The position numbers were made by a program, and so were the translations under genes. Source: Actinomycetes bacterium (GTDB lineage: Bacteria; Actinomycetota; Actinomycetes; Propionibacteriales; Nocardioidaceae). From it: DNA of 31,625 nucleotides. Under the pieces are notes generated by a model. The model saw nothing but the letters and a program-made list of their open reading frames with translations. It was not told where the DNA came from and ran no database searches. The DNA is taken from NCBI GenBank assembly GCA_023417775.1, contig JAEZEJ010000048.1, forward strand, positions 1 to 31,625. The letters run 5' to 3'. Every line of letters starts with the position of its first letter. Position 1 is the first letter of the stretch. This document shows, piece after piece, positions 1-9,564 of the stretch.

Positions 1-560
1 ATCTCGACGGCCTCGTCGAGATCGCGCGGCATGCCGATGTTGGGGGTCCGCCGGGCGAGCGCAGCCGGATCCGGCGGTCGTCTACCAGGAGTCTTCATGT
101 TGACCAGCCGCGGCGTTCCGTGTACGAGATCGCGGCGTATCGGGCGAGTTCAACCGGTCGTCGCAGCGCCGGGCTGCTGTCGTGAGCGCCGCCCGCAACG
201 GGATCATCACGAGCTCGATGTGTTCGGTGGTCTGAGAACTCGTCGAGGATGAACGCGACGTAGGCGAAGACCGTCACCCAGGTGTGATCCGGCTGGGCAG
301 CGCGCTGCGGCGGATGAACGCCGTCATCTTCCGCTGCACCTCACTCGTGGTGGGTCGCGTGTCGTGCGGCGAGTTGAGCGGAAGGAAGCTCGTGATGGAT
401 CGGCTGAAGAGAGCGGACCCGTCGGTTCTCCCGCATGGGCTGACGCGACGGTGTCGCGCATCCTCGTCGCGCGCTCGTACCTCGCGAACGCGAGGTTCCT
501 CTGAGCACGTCGTTGGTGGATCGGCATGAGCACACGTCGACCGAAGCGCGGAACGCCACC
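1..560 (-). pseudogene. Possible decayed minus-strand gene, family unknown
   Basis: No intact gene is visible before 650. On the minus strand several stretches read like protein but in different frames: roughly 440-341 (SITSFLPLNSPHDTRP, then EVQRKMTAFIRRS), 310-230 (HTWVTVFAYVAFILDEFS), 230-150 (TTEHIELVMIPLRAALTTAA) and 150-1 (LVNMKTPG, RRTPNIGMPRDLDEAVE). Joined by frame changes they would give one continuous product, as expected of a gene broken by small indels. The last stretch is open at the left edge and could instead be a separate partial gene. I do not recognise the family. Random open frames in GC-rich DNA are the main alternative, so this is a weak call. Confidence 0.3.
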
Positions 561-590
561 TAGCGAATGTTTAGAAACTACTTGCAGCCG

Positions 591-619
591 TTGACACCGG
601 TTCCCCTGCTCTATAAAGT
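591..619 (+). promoter_or_regulatory. Sigma-70-type promoter of the AtuA/carboxylase operon
   Basis: A perfect -35 hexamer TTGACA (591-596) is followed after 17 bp by TAAAGT (614-619); TATAAA (612-617) is an alternative -10 at 15 bp. The region is locally AT-rich in GC-rich surroundings and lies just before the first gene, which has GGAG at 641-644, 5 nt from its GTG start. An ACCGGT palindrome (596-601) lies between the boxes. No regulator gene adjoins the operon and no KstR2-type operator is visible here. Confidence 0.6.
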
Positions 620-649
620 GAATCATGAATAACTAAGGATGGAGATCAC

Positions 650-2020
650 GTGCGTTCCATAGTGAAGATCGGTAACGGTCAAGGGTTCTGGGGCGACTCC
701 AGTCGCGGTCCGAGACAGCTCGTCGCAGGCGGCGGGATCGATTACCTGACCATGGACTTCCTGGCCGAGGTGACGATGAGCATCATGCAGAAACTGCGTT
801 CGCGGAGTCCCGAGGCCGGATACGCGACCGACTTCGTCGCACAGCTCAGGCAGATCCTGCCCGACTGCGTGGAACACGGCATCAAGATCGTCGCCAACGC
901 CGCAGGGGTCAATCCGGACGCCTGTGCGGCTGCGGTCCAGGAAGTCGTCGATGACCTGGGTCTCAAGGTCACGGTCGCCACCGTCGGCGGAGACGACATC
1001 CTCGGCGACCTGACCACATTGATCGATGCCGGCCACCCCTTGGCCAACATGAACAACGGCGAGCCGTTGTCGGCCCATCTGGATCGCGTCCAGAGCGCGA
1101 ACGTCTATCTGGGAGCCTTCCCGATCGCAGAGGCATTACGCCGCGGTGCCGATATCGTCGTCACCGGGCGGGTGACTGACCCGTCTCTCGTCGTCGCGCC
1201 GCTGATCAGTGAGTACGGCTGGACCGAGGCCGATTACGACAAGCTGGCGGCGGGCACCGTCGCCGGGCACATTCTCGAGTGCGGTACCCAGAGCACCGGC
1301 GGCAACTACGATCGTTGGCGCGAGGTTCCAGATCTCGCAGATGTCGGCTATCCGATCGTCGAGGTCGAGCCCGACGGTGCCTTCGTCGTTACCAAGAAGC
1401 CTGGCACCGGCGGGCTGGTGGACGTGGATACGGTGACGGCTCAACTCCTCTACGAGCTAGGCGATCCGGTCGAGTATCTGACCCCGGACGTCATCGCCGA
1501 CTTCACATCGATCAAGCTCGAGCGGGCCGGCGACGACCGCGTTCGGGTCACCGGCGTCCGGGGCCGGCCACCGACTGACCATTACAAGGTTTCCATCAGC
1601 ACGGCGGACGGCTGGCGCACGACCGCGCAACTGACCGTCGGTGGTCCCGAGGCCGTCGAGAAGGCGCAGGTGACTGCCCAGATCCTGTTCGATCGGCTGG
1701 CCTCCGAAGGAGTCCTATTCGCAGAAGACGATCGGCTGGTCGAGGTCATCGGCAGCAATGTGCTGTACGACTCCATGCTCGCGGATCCGACCCCCGAACC
1801 GACCGAGGTCGTTCTGCGGGTCTCGGTTCGTTCGGCAGATCGCTCGGCGGTGAACCGGCTCGGTGCCGAACTCGCCTCCCTGCTGACATCCGGGCCTCCG
1901 GGCTTGACCGGATTCGCTGGAGGGCGGCCGAAGGCCAGCGAGATCGTCGGATACTGGCCCGCACTGATCGATAAGACGGCCGTGCACTCGACCGTCGACG
2001 TGATCGAGGTGGCGGCATGA
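650..2020 (+). CDS. AtuA-family (DUF1446) acyclic terpene utilisation-like protein, main domain
   Basis: The 456-residue product belongs to the AtuA/DUF1446 family, known from acyclic terpene (citronellol/geraniol) catabolism clusters of Pseudomonas and of unproven biochemical function. The diagnostic N-terminus is present (IGNGQGFWGDSSRGPRQLV, then DYLTMDFLAEVTMSIMQ, residues about 7-48), as is the central TGRVTDPSLV stretch. The GTG start at 650 has GGAG 5 nt upstream. In many relatives a small C-terminal domain is fused to this protein; here it is a separate gene that overlaps by ATGA. It heads a seven-gene operon with an acyl-CoA carboxylase, so a CoA-ester role in the cytoplasm is likely. 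The substrate cannot be read from sequence, and terpene use is inferred only from the family name. Confidence 0.85.
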   Translation: MRSIVKIGNGQGFWGDSSRGPRQLVAGGGIDYLTMDFLAEVTMSIMQKLRSRSPEAGYATDFVAQLRQILPDCVEHGIKIVANAAGVNPDACAAAVQEVVDDLGLKVTVATVGGDDILGDLTTLIDAGHPLANMNNGEPLSAHLDRVQSANVYLGAFPIAEALRRGADIVVTGRVTDPSLVVAPLISEYGWTEADYDKLAAGTVAGHILECGTQSTGGNYDRWREVPDLADVGYPIVEVEPDGAFVVTKKPGTGGLVDVDTVTAQLLYELGDPVEYLTPDVIADFTSIKLERAGDDRVRVTGVRGRPPTDHYKVSISTADGWRTTAQLTVGGPEAVEKAQVTAQILFDRLASEGVLFAEDDRLVEVIGSNVLYDSMLADPTPEPTEVVLRVSVRSADRSAVNRLGAELASLLTSGPPGLTGFAGGRPKASEIVGYWPALIDKTAVHSTVDVIEVAA

Positions 2021-2352
2021 CACGGCGCATGGTCCTGGGGCGGATCGCCTCGGCTCGATCGGGTGACAAGGGTGCCGACGCCAACATCGGCGTATGGGTG
2101 CGCGACGACCGCACCTACGAGTTCATCCGCGACGTCCTGACGCCCGAGCGAGTGAAGACGCACTTCGCCGCCCTGTGCAAGGGGGAGGTCGAACGCTACG
2201 AGCTTCCCAATCTGCGGGCCCTCAACTTCATGCTTCGCGACTCGCTCGACGGCGGTGGCGCGGCATCGTTACGGACGGACGCCCAGGGCAAGACGCTGTC
2301 GTTGGGCTTGTTGCAGATGGAGATCGACGTCCCCGACGAGTTGCTGTCGTGA
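2017..2352 (+). CDS. AtuA-like C-terminal (ferredoxin-fold) domain protein
   Basis: This 111-residue protein corresponds to the small domain often fused to the C-terminus of AtuA proteins. Its hallmark ARSGDKGADANIGVW lies at residues 13-27, and LPNLRALNF near residue 65 also fits the family. Its ATG overlaps the AtuA-like stop codon in an ATGA tetranucleotide, which implies translational coupling and probably a two-chain complex with the upstream product. The next gene starts with a GTG that overlaps this stop (GTGA at 2349-2352). The function is unknown. Confidence 0.8.
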   Translation: MTRRMVLGRIASARSGDKGADANIGVWVRDDRTYEFIRDVLTPERVKTHFAALCKGEVERYELPNLRALNFMLRDSLDGGGAASLRTDAQGKTLSLGLLQMEIDVPDELLS

Positions 2353-3215
2353 ACGGTCCGATCGCGCTGGCCGACGCGGCCGATCCGCGCATCCTGCAGG
2401 CGGCTGCCGAACTCGCCGAAACCGAGAACTGGACTCCGCTCCTGCTCGGCGGCGATGTCGCCGAGATTCCCACCGGTACCGAACACATCGTCCTTGAGCC
2501 CGGAGTCAGCCCCTTGGACCAGCTGGCCGAACTCGTCGGATCGGGCGAAGCAGCCGCCGGCATCGCTGGCAGCCTGAGCACCAGTGCCTCAGTGATCCGC
2601 GCAGGACTGAGACGACTGCGCCCGCCAGGTGGTCTTGTCTCGGCTTGTTTCGCCATCAAGACGGGCGAACGGTGGTCGACCTACGCTGACTGTGTCGTCA
2701 CGCCAGAACCGGAGGTCGAGCAACTCGCTCGGATCGCCATCGACGCTGCCGATCATCATCGGCGGTTGTTCGGTGTCGAACCGAAGGTCGCCATGCTGTC
2801 GTTCTCCACGCACGGTAGCGCCGACCATCCGCGCGTTGCAGCGGTTCGTGAGGCCACGGCCCTGATCCGCGAGACGCGCCCTGATCTGGACACCGACGGC
2901 GAGGTGCAGTTCGATGTGGCCGTCGATCCGGTCGTGGCGCGCCACAAGGCTCCCTCTTCGGCAGTCGCCGGCGAGGCCAATGTCCTGGTCTTCCCCTCAC
3001 TGGAGGCGGCGAACATCGCCTACAAGGTCGCCGAGCGGGTGGGCGGTGCTCGTGCCCTCGGCTCTTTCGTTCTGGGGCTCGCTAAGCCGTGGGTGGACCT
3101 GTCGCGCGGTTGTTCGGTCGCCGACATCGTCGATACCGCCCGGCTGCTGGCGTCGTCGAACCCGACTGCCACCGGTGAAGCCGGGTCGCACGAACACAAG
3201 AAAGCGGTGGCCTGA
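2349..3215 (+). CDS. Phosphate acetyl/butyryltransferase-like protein
   Basis: The 288-residue product is related to phosphotransacetylase and phosphotransbutyrylase, which exchange CoA and phosphate on an acyl group. The C-terminal signature is intact: GLAKPWVDLSRGCSVADI (residues 243-260) keeps the Ser252-Arg253 pair and Asp259 that match catalytic residues of archaeal phosphotransacetylase. VAMLSFSTHGSADHP (147-161) and NVLVFPSLEAANIAYK (211-226) are also typical. It is somewhat shorter than the usual domain of about 320 residues. The GTG at 2349 is chosen because it overlaps the preceding stop; an earlier in-frame start would run deep into that gene. No acyl kinase is adjacent. Membership in an acyl-CoA carboxylase operon is unusual, so it may act on a branched acyl-CoA or have diverged. 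Confidence 0.75.
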   Translation: MNGPIALADAADPRILQAAAELAETENWTPLLLGGDVAEIPTGTEHIVLEPGVSPLDQLAELVGSGEAAAGIAGSLSTSASVIRAGLRRLRPPGGLVSACFAIKTGERWSTYADCVVTPEPEVEQLARIAIDAADHHRRLFGVEPKVAMLSFSTHGSADHPRVAAVREATALIRETRPDLDTDGEVQFDVAVDPVVARHKAPSSAVAGEANVLVFPSLEAANIAYKVAERVGGARALGSFVLGLAKPWVDLSRGCSVADIVDTARLLASSNPTATGEAGSHEHKKAVA

Positions 3216-3247
3216 TCCATGTCGACGCCGAAAGGAAAGCAGCGCAC

Positions 3248-4846
<1,599 letters not shown>

Positions 4847-4857
4847 GTGAGGAAAAC

Positions 4858-6840
4858 ATGATCAGAAAAGTCCTCGTCGCCAATCGTGGCGAGATCGCCT
4901 GTCGCATCTTCCGTACCTGCCGTGAGATGGGGATCAGCACCGTCGCGGTCTATTCCGACCCCGACGCGTCGGCGCCGTTCGTGCTCCAGGCCGACGAGGC
5001 CGTCCCCCTGGGTGGCTCGACACCGGCTGACTCCTACTTGCGTGTCGACGCCGTCCTCGAGGCGGCCCACCGCGTCGGAGCCGACGCGGTCCATCCCGGC
5101 TACGGCTTCCTGTCCGAGAACGCCGACTTCGCGCGCCGCTGTGAGAAGGCCGGCATCACGTTCATCGGCCCCAGCGTCGAGGCCATCGAGGCGATGGGCT
5201 CCAAACTCACCGCTCGCGAGATGATGGAGAAGGCTGGCGTTCCGGTGCTGCCGGGCGCCGATCTGACCGACATCGCCGAGGACGATGTGCTCGACGTCGC
5301 CGACCGCATCGGCTGGCCTGTCCTGGTCAAGGCTTCCTACGGTGGCGGCGGACGCGGTATGCGAGTCGTCCGGGATCGTGCCGAACTTCCCGAGGCAATC
5401 GCCTCCGCCCGTCGCGAAGCCCGATCGGCCTTCGGAAACGACACCGTGTTCTTGGAGCATTACGTCGACGAGCCGCGTCACGTGGAGATCCAGATCTTCG
5501 GTGACACCCACGGTTCCATCGTTCATCTGCACGAACGTGAATGCTCCATCCAGCGGCGCCATCAGAAGATCATCGAGGAGTCCCCGTCCCCGGTCGTGGA
5601 CCCTGAGCTGCGCGCGCGGATGGGCTCGGCCGCCGTGGAGGCCGGCCGCGCCTTGCAGTACGTGGGGGCCGGCACGGTCGAGTTCCTGCTCTCACCGACC
5701 AAGGAGTTCTACTTCCTCGAGGTCAACACCCGACTCCAGGTCGAGCATCCGGTCACCGAAATGGTCACTGGCTTGGACCTGGTGAGGATGCAGATCGACG
5801 TGGCCTCTGGCGCTCCGCTGCCCGCAGAGGCACACGATGCGCCTTTGCGCGGCCACGCCATCGAAGCGCGACTGTATGCCGAAGACGCGGCACGGGACTT
5901 CTTGCCTGTAGCCGGGCGTCTCGACCGGTTCACGGTCGAGGAAGGTCCAGGCTTGCGCGTCGATGCGGGTGTGGGTTCCGGCGACGTCGTATCGACCAAC
6001 TACGACCCGATGCTCGCCAAGGTCATCGCCCACGGCGAACATCGTGCCGAGGCCACCGCCCGGCTCGGCCGGGCTCTTCGACGCGCACAGATCCACGGGC
6101 TCACGACCAACCGCGAGCTGCTGGTCGGGATCCTGCAGAACGCGGACTTCGCTGTCGGCGATATCGACACCCATTTCCTCGGACGCGTCGACCCGATCGA
6201 GCTGATCGGTACTCCGTCCGGTGAGATCGCCCAGGCCGGACTGCTCGCCGCCGCGCTGGCGGACCAGGCTCACGATCGCGAGAAGGCCTCGGTTCTCGGC
6301 ACGGTTACCTCGGGTTTCCGTACCGTGCGGTCGCAGCCGCAGACCCGCGCCTACGCGATCGGCGAGAGCGAGCACGTCGTCGGCTATGCCCTGGGACGTG
6401 AACCACGCTTCGAGATCGACGGCCGTGCCTACGAGGTCTCGATCGAACACTGCGACCCGCAGACCGTCGATCTGGTCGTCGACGGAGTCCGGCGTCGCTT
6501 CGCGATCGCCCGTGGAGCCGAGACCCGGTACCTCACCTGGAGTGAGGGCAGCTTGGAGTTGCGTCCTGTCGCGCGGTTCCCCACTTCCGAGGACCTGCTG
6601 GAAGCCGGATCGCTCGTTGCGCCGATGCCCGGCACCGTCGTACGAGTCAACGTCGAGGTCGGTGACCGCGTCACCGCGGGACAGACCGTGCTGGTCCTCG
6701 AGGCCATGAAGATGGAACACGGCATCGCCGCGCCCGCCGACTCGGTGGTGTCCTCCGTGCCCGTACAGACCGGCTCCACAGTCGACACCGGAGCCGTGCT
6801 GATCGTTCTGGACGACGAGACGGAGAGCGATGATGACTGA
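4858..6840 (+). CDS. Acyl-CoA carboxylase, biotin carboxylase/BCCP (alpha) subunit
   Basis: The 660-residue product has an N-terminal biotin carboxylase domain (start IRKVLVANRGEIACRIFRT), an ATP-grasp glycine loop KASYGGGGRGM, the catalytic stretch ECSIQRRHQK and FLEVNTRLQVEHPVTE, then a C-terminal biotinyl domain. The biotin acceptor is Lys618 in EAMKMEH. Length and layout match the alpha subunits of methylcrotonyl- and geranyl-CoA carboxylases (LiuD/AtuF type). A GTG at 4843 overlaps the upstream stop, but GAGGA at 4849-4853 sits 4 nt before the ATG at 4858, so the ATG is preferred. With the preceding beta subunit it would form a cytoplasmic carboxylase. The last codons overlap the next gene. 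Confidence 0.9.
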   Translation: MIRKVLVANRGEIACRIFRTCREMGISTVAVYSDPDASAPFVLQADEAVPLGGSTPADSYLRVDAVLEAAHRVGADAVHPGYGFLSENADFARRCEKAGITFIGPSVEAIEAMGSKLTAREMMEKAGVPVLPGADLTDIAEDDVLDVADRIGWPVLVKASYGGGGRGMRVVRDRAELPEAIASARREARSAFGNDTVFLEHYVDEPRHVEIQIFGDTHGSIVHLHERECSIQRRHQKIIEESPSPVVDPELRARMGSAAVEAGRALQYVGAGTVEFLLSPTKEFYFLEVNTRLQVEHPVTEMVTGLDLVRMQIDVASGAPLPAEAHDAPLRGHAIEARLYAEDAARDFLPVAGRLDRFTVEEGPGLRVDAGVGSGDVVSTNYDPMLAKVIAHGEHRAEATARLGRALRRAQIHGLTTNRELLVGILQNADFAVGDIDTHFLGRVDPIELIGTPSGEIAQAGLLAAALADQAHDREKASVLGTVTSGFRTVRSQPQTRAYAIGESEHVVGYALGREPRFEIDGRAYEVSIEHCDPQTVDLVVDGVRRRFAIARGAETRYLTWSEGSLELRPVARFPTSEDLLEAGSLVAPMPGTVVRVNVEVGDRVTAGQTVLVLEAMKMEHGIAAPADSVVSSVPVQTGSTVDTGAVLIVLDDETESDDD

Positions 6841-7609
6841 CGTCGACGCGAAGGCCGTCTTGTACGAGGTCCGGGACGGAGCCGCGTGGATCACGATCAA
6901 CCGTCCCGAGGCGCGCAACGCTCTCAACGCCGCTGTCCGAAGCGGACTGAAGGAGCTATTCGAACATGCCGAGCACGATGACACCGTCTCAGTCGTCGTT
7001 CTCACCGCGGCGGGCAGCAAGGCGTTCTGCGCCGGCGGCGACCTCAAGGAGATGGCCTCGACCGGATTGACCGTGCCCCCGCCGGACTTCGTACCCCAGC
7101 CTGGACGCACCATCGACATGACCAAACCAGTCATCGCCGCGGTGAACGGAATGGCCCTGGCCGGAGGGTTCCTGCTCGCACAGTCGGCCGACCTGGTGGT
7201 GGCCGCCGAGCATGCACGGTTCGGCATCACCGAGGCCAAGGTCGGCCGCGGATCGCCGTGGGCGGCGCCGTTGCCATGGCTGATCCCGCCGCGCGTCGCG
7301 ATGGAGATTCTCCTCACGGGGGAGGCCATCGGCGCGCAGCGCGCCTACGAGGTGGGCCTCGTGAACCGAGTGGTCCCCGCCGAGCGGCTGCACGAGGCCA
7401 CGATGGAACTGGTCGCGACGATCGCCGCGAACGCCCCCCTGTCGGTACGTGCTGCCAAACGGACGGTCTATTCGTCCGCCGAGCACCACCGCACTGAGGC
7501 CTTCGACGAGGCTGAGCGCATCTGGGAGCCGGTGTATCTGAGCCGCGACGCGCAGGAAGGTCCGCGCGCCTTCGCCGAGAAGCGCCGGCCACGCTGGGAG
7601 GGGCGATGA
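6833..7609 (+). CDS. Enoyl-CoA hydratase/isomerase (crotonase) family protein
   Basis: This is a 258-residue crotonase. The oxyanion-hole segments KAFCAGGDLKEM and NGMALAGGFLL are clear. The position of the first hydratase glutamate is kept in FGITEAKVGRG, while the usual second glutamate segment is replaced by SPWAAPLPWLIP. In terpene and leucine pathways a crotonase of this kind (AtuE or LiuC) hydrates the carboxylase product, and its position right after the carboxylase genes supports the same job here. Two ATGs are available (6830 and 6833); GGAG at 6822-6825 is 7 nt from the second, which I prefer. It overlaps both neighbours: the carboxylase stop, and the next gene through ATGA. Confidence 0.85.
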   Translation: MTDVDAKAVLYEVRDGAAWITINRPEARNALNAAVRSGLKELFEHAEHDDTVSVVVLTAAGSKAFCAGGDLKEMASTGLTVPPPDFVPQPGRTIDMTKPVIAAVNGMALAGGFLLAQSADLVVAAEHARFGITEAKVGRGSPWAAPLPWLIPPRVAMEILLTGEAIGAQRAYEVGLVNRVVPAERLHEATMELVATIAANAPLSVRAAKRTVYSSAEHHRTEAFDEAERIWEPVYLSRDAQEGPRAFAEKRRPRWEGR

Positions 7610-8430
7610 GTGCGGTCATCGAAGGGCTTCTGACCGACTTGCGATCGGAACAAGACGAGCTCTTCGACCTACTGAGATCTGCACCCGCTTCGACGTGGAA
7701 GAGGCAAACGCCGGCCCCGCACTGGAATGTGCAGGATCAAGTGGCGCACGTGGCGCACTTCGACTGGATCGCCACCGTCGCCTTCGCCGATCCCGACGAA
7801 TTCATACGGATGCGCGAGAGCCTTGGAGACCTGCAGACGTATGTCGACGCCATCGGTCCCGCGAACGCGCATCGCAGCGGTGAGCAGATGCTGCAATGGT
7901 GGGACGAAGAGCGGAATGCGCTCCTGGAGGCCGCCGCCCGTCTCGCAGCACTCGATGCATCGGCGAGAGTGCCTTGGTTCGGCCCGTCCATGAGCATCGC
8001 GTCGAAGATCACCGCCCGACTGATGGAGACCTGGGCCCATGGACAAGACATCACGGACGCCATCGGTCTCCGCCGGGCACCGACCGCGCGCCTTCGGCAC
8101 ATCGCCCGCATCGGAGTGCTGGCCTTCGCGAACAGCTTCCGCTCCCACGGCCGACAGGTTCCCGACGACACGGTCTACGTCGACCTGCAGGGTGTCGACG
8201 GTGATCGATGGACGTGGGGCGAGCCGTCTGCGGCAAACTCCGTCCGCGGCCCGGCGGAGGACTTCTGCCTGGTCGTCACCCAACGACGCCACATCGCCGA
8301 CACGACTCTGGACGTCAGCGGAGAGATCGCCACCGAATGGATGACCGTGGCTCAAGCCTTCGCCGGCCCGCCGGGGAAGGGGCGTCAGCCGGGTCAGTTC
8401 GAAGCGTCCGCCCAGACGCTCATCGTGTGA
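7606..8430 (+). CDS. DinB/maleylpyruvate isomerase-fold protein, TIGR03084-like
   Basis: The 274-residue product looks like the actinobacterial TIGR03084 branch of the DinB/mycothiol-dependent maleylpyruvate isomerase superfamily, four-helix proteins that bind a divalent metal. Likely ligands are His48 or His51 in DQVAHVAHFDW and His145 with Asp148 in METWAHGQDI. Superfamily members include mycothiol- or bacillithiol-dependent transferases and isomerases, but this branch has no assigned reaction. Its ATG overlaps the stop of the crotonase gene (ATGA), so it is the last gene of the carboxylase operon. A compact hairpin follows 4 nt after its stop. A role in the same pathway is inferred from operon position only. 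Confidence 0.75.
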   Translation: MSAVIEGLLTDLRSEQDELFDLLRSAPASTWKRQTPAPHWNVQDQVAHVAHFDWIATVAFADPDEFIRMRESLGDLQTYVDAIGPANAHRSGEQMLQWWDEERNALLEAAARLAALDASARVPWFGPSMSIASKITARLMETWAHGQDITDAIGLRRAPTARLRHIARIGVLAFANSFRSHGRQVPDDTVYVDLQGVDGDRWTWGEPSAANSVRGPAEDFCLVVTQRRHIADTTLDVSGEIATEWMTVAQAFAGPPGKGRQPGQFEASAQTLIV

Positions 8431-8433
8431 CCT

Positions 8434-8450
8434 TCGGGTCGGCGACCCGA
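8434..8450. terminator. Short hairpin between convergent operons
   Basis: A perfect 7-bp stem (TCGGGTC/GACCCGA) with a 3-nt GGC loop begins 4 nt after the stop of the DinB-like gene and lies before the end of the convergent acyl-CoA dehydrogenase gene at 8497. There is no U tract, as is common in high-GC actinobacteria. It probably terminates one or both operons. Confidence 0.55.
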
Positions 8451-8496
8451 GCCATCAGTCGTCCAGTTCCCTCACCGGGCTTGGCGCCGGGTACAT

Positions 8497-9564
8497 CTAG
8501 TCCAGCAACCGAGCGCGGTGGTGGTGGGCGGGGCCGAACAGCTGGCCGAGGGCGTGGGCGCGTTTGAAGACCATATGAGCGTCGTGTTCCCACGTGATCG
8601 CGATGCCGCCATGCAGCTGGATGGTCTCGGCCGCGACAGCGTGGGCCGCCTCCTTGGCATGGGATGCGGCGGCGGCAGCGAGGTCAGGGGCTTCGGCGCT
8701 GTCGTCCGCGACGGCTCTGGCCGCTGTCAGCGCCACCGACCGGGCGGTCTCGGTCTGGACGAGCATGTCGGCGATGCGATGCTTGACCGCTTGGAAGGAG
8801 CCGATCGGGCGGCCGAACTGGACACGTTCCAATGAGTAGTCGCGTGTCATCCGCAGGCCGCGGCGGGCGCATCCGGCGGCGAGGACGGCCACGCCCGCCG
8901 CGGCCGTGAGGGCGGCGCGGTCGAGTGCTGCGGCGGCGTCCGCTGCCAGGCGGGTGGCTGGGACGTCGTCCAACACGATCGTCGCCAAACGCGTCGTGGC
9001 GTCGAGCGATGGCGTCGACACCACGGCGGCTCGGTCAGGGTCGACGAGGTAGAGGCCGATGCCGACGTCGGAGGACGCCGCGACGAGCAGGATCTCAGCA
9101 TGGGCGCCCTCGAGGACGTCGGTGACGGTGCCTGTCAGTCGTCCGCCGTCATCGACGACGATCGTCGCCTCGAGTGGAGCGAGCTCATGCGCCGGCCACA
9201 CAACGGCCGGGACCGCTCCGTTCGCGATGCGCTCGAGCAGCTCTCCGGCCTCCGTCGTGGGGGGGAGCGCCAACAGCAGCTCGGTCGCGATGATCGATGA
9301 CAGGAGTGGAACAGGGGCAAGCGACACCCCCACCTCCTCCAGCACGATCATCGACTCGAACAGGCTGAACCCCGCGCCGCCGCGGTCCTCGGGGATCGCG
9401 AGGGCGGGCGCGCCGATCTGCTCGGTGAGCAGGCGCCAGGCCTCCACGGCGTAACCGTCCTCGGCGGCCCGTCTGACCGCGGCGGAGTCCGCGCGGCGGT
9501 CGAGGAGCGCCTGGACGGTGGTGGCGAGCTCCTGTTGTTCCCGCGACAACGCTGCCGATGTCAT
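8497..9564 (-). CDS. fadE33: Acyl-CoA dehydrogenase, FadE33-like subunit of HIP catabolism
   Basis: The 355-residue product has the acyl-CoA dehydrogenase fold: helical N-terminal domain, beta middle domain and a C-terminal helical domain with YSLERVQFGRPIGSFQAVKHRIADM. Near the end it has HGGIAITWEHDAHMVFKRA; the Glu in TWEHD is where the base-bearing chain of mycobacterial heterotetrameric steroid dehydrogenases usually carries its catalytic glutamate. It is last in the order crotonase, FadE31, FadE32, FadE33, the same order as the KstR2-controlled fadE31-fadE32-fadE33 genes of M. tuberculosis. Its ATG overlaps the upstream stop (TCAT at 9561-9564 on the plus strand). It is expected to act late, on open-chain intermediates after ring C cleavage. 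The symbol rests mainly on synteny. Confidence 0.8.
   Translation of the reverse strand: MTSAALSREQQELATTVQALLDRRADSAAVRRAAEDGYAVEAWRLLTEQIGAPALAIPEDRGGAGFSLFESMIVLEEVGVSLAPVPLLSSIIATELLLALPPTTEAGELLERIANGAVPAVVWPAHELAPLEATIVVDDGGRLTGTVTDVLEGAHAEILLVAASSDVGIGLYLVDPDRAAVVSTPSLDATTRLATIVLDDVPATRLAADAAAALDRAALTAAAGVAVLAAGCARRGLRMTRDYSLERVQFGRPIGSFQAVKHRIADMLVQTETARSVALTAARAVADDSAEAPDLAAAAASHAKEAAHAVAAETIQLHGGIAITWEHDAHMVFKRAHALGQLFGPAHHHRARLLD

Noticed and set aside
540..650. KstR2-type operator in the AtuA operon promoter
   Set aside because: The best match near ACTACTTGCA has at least three mismatches to the consensus, so control by KstR2 is not supported.
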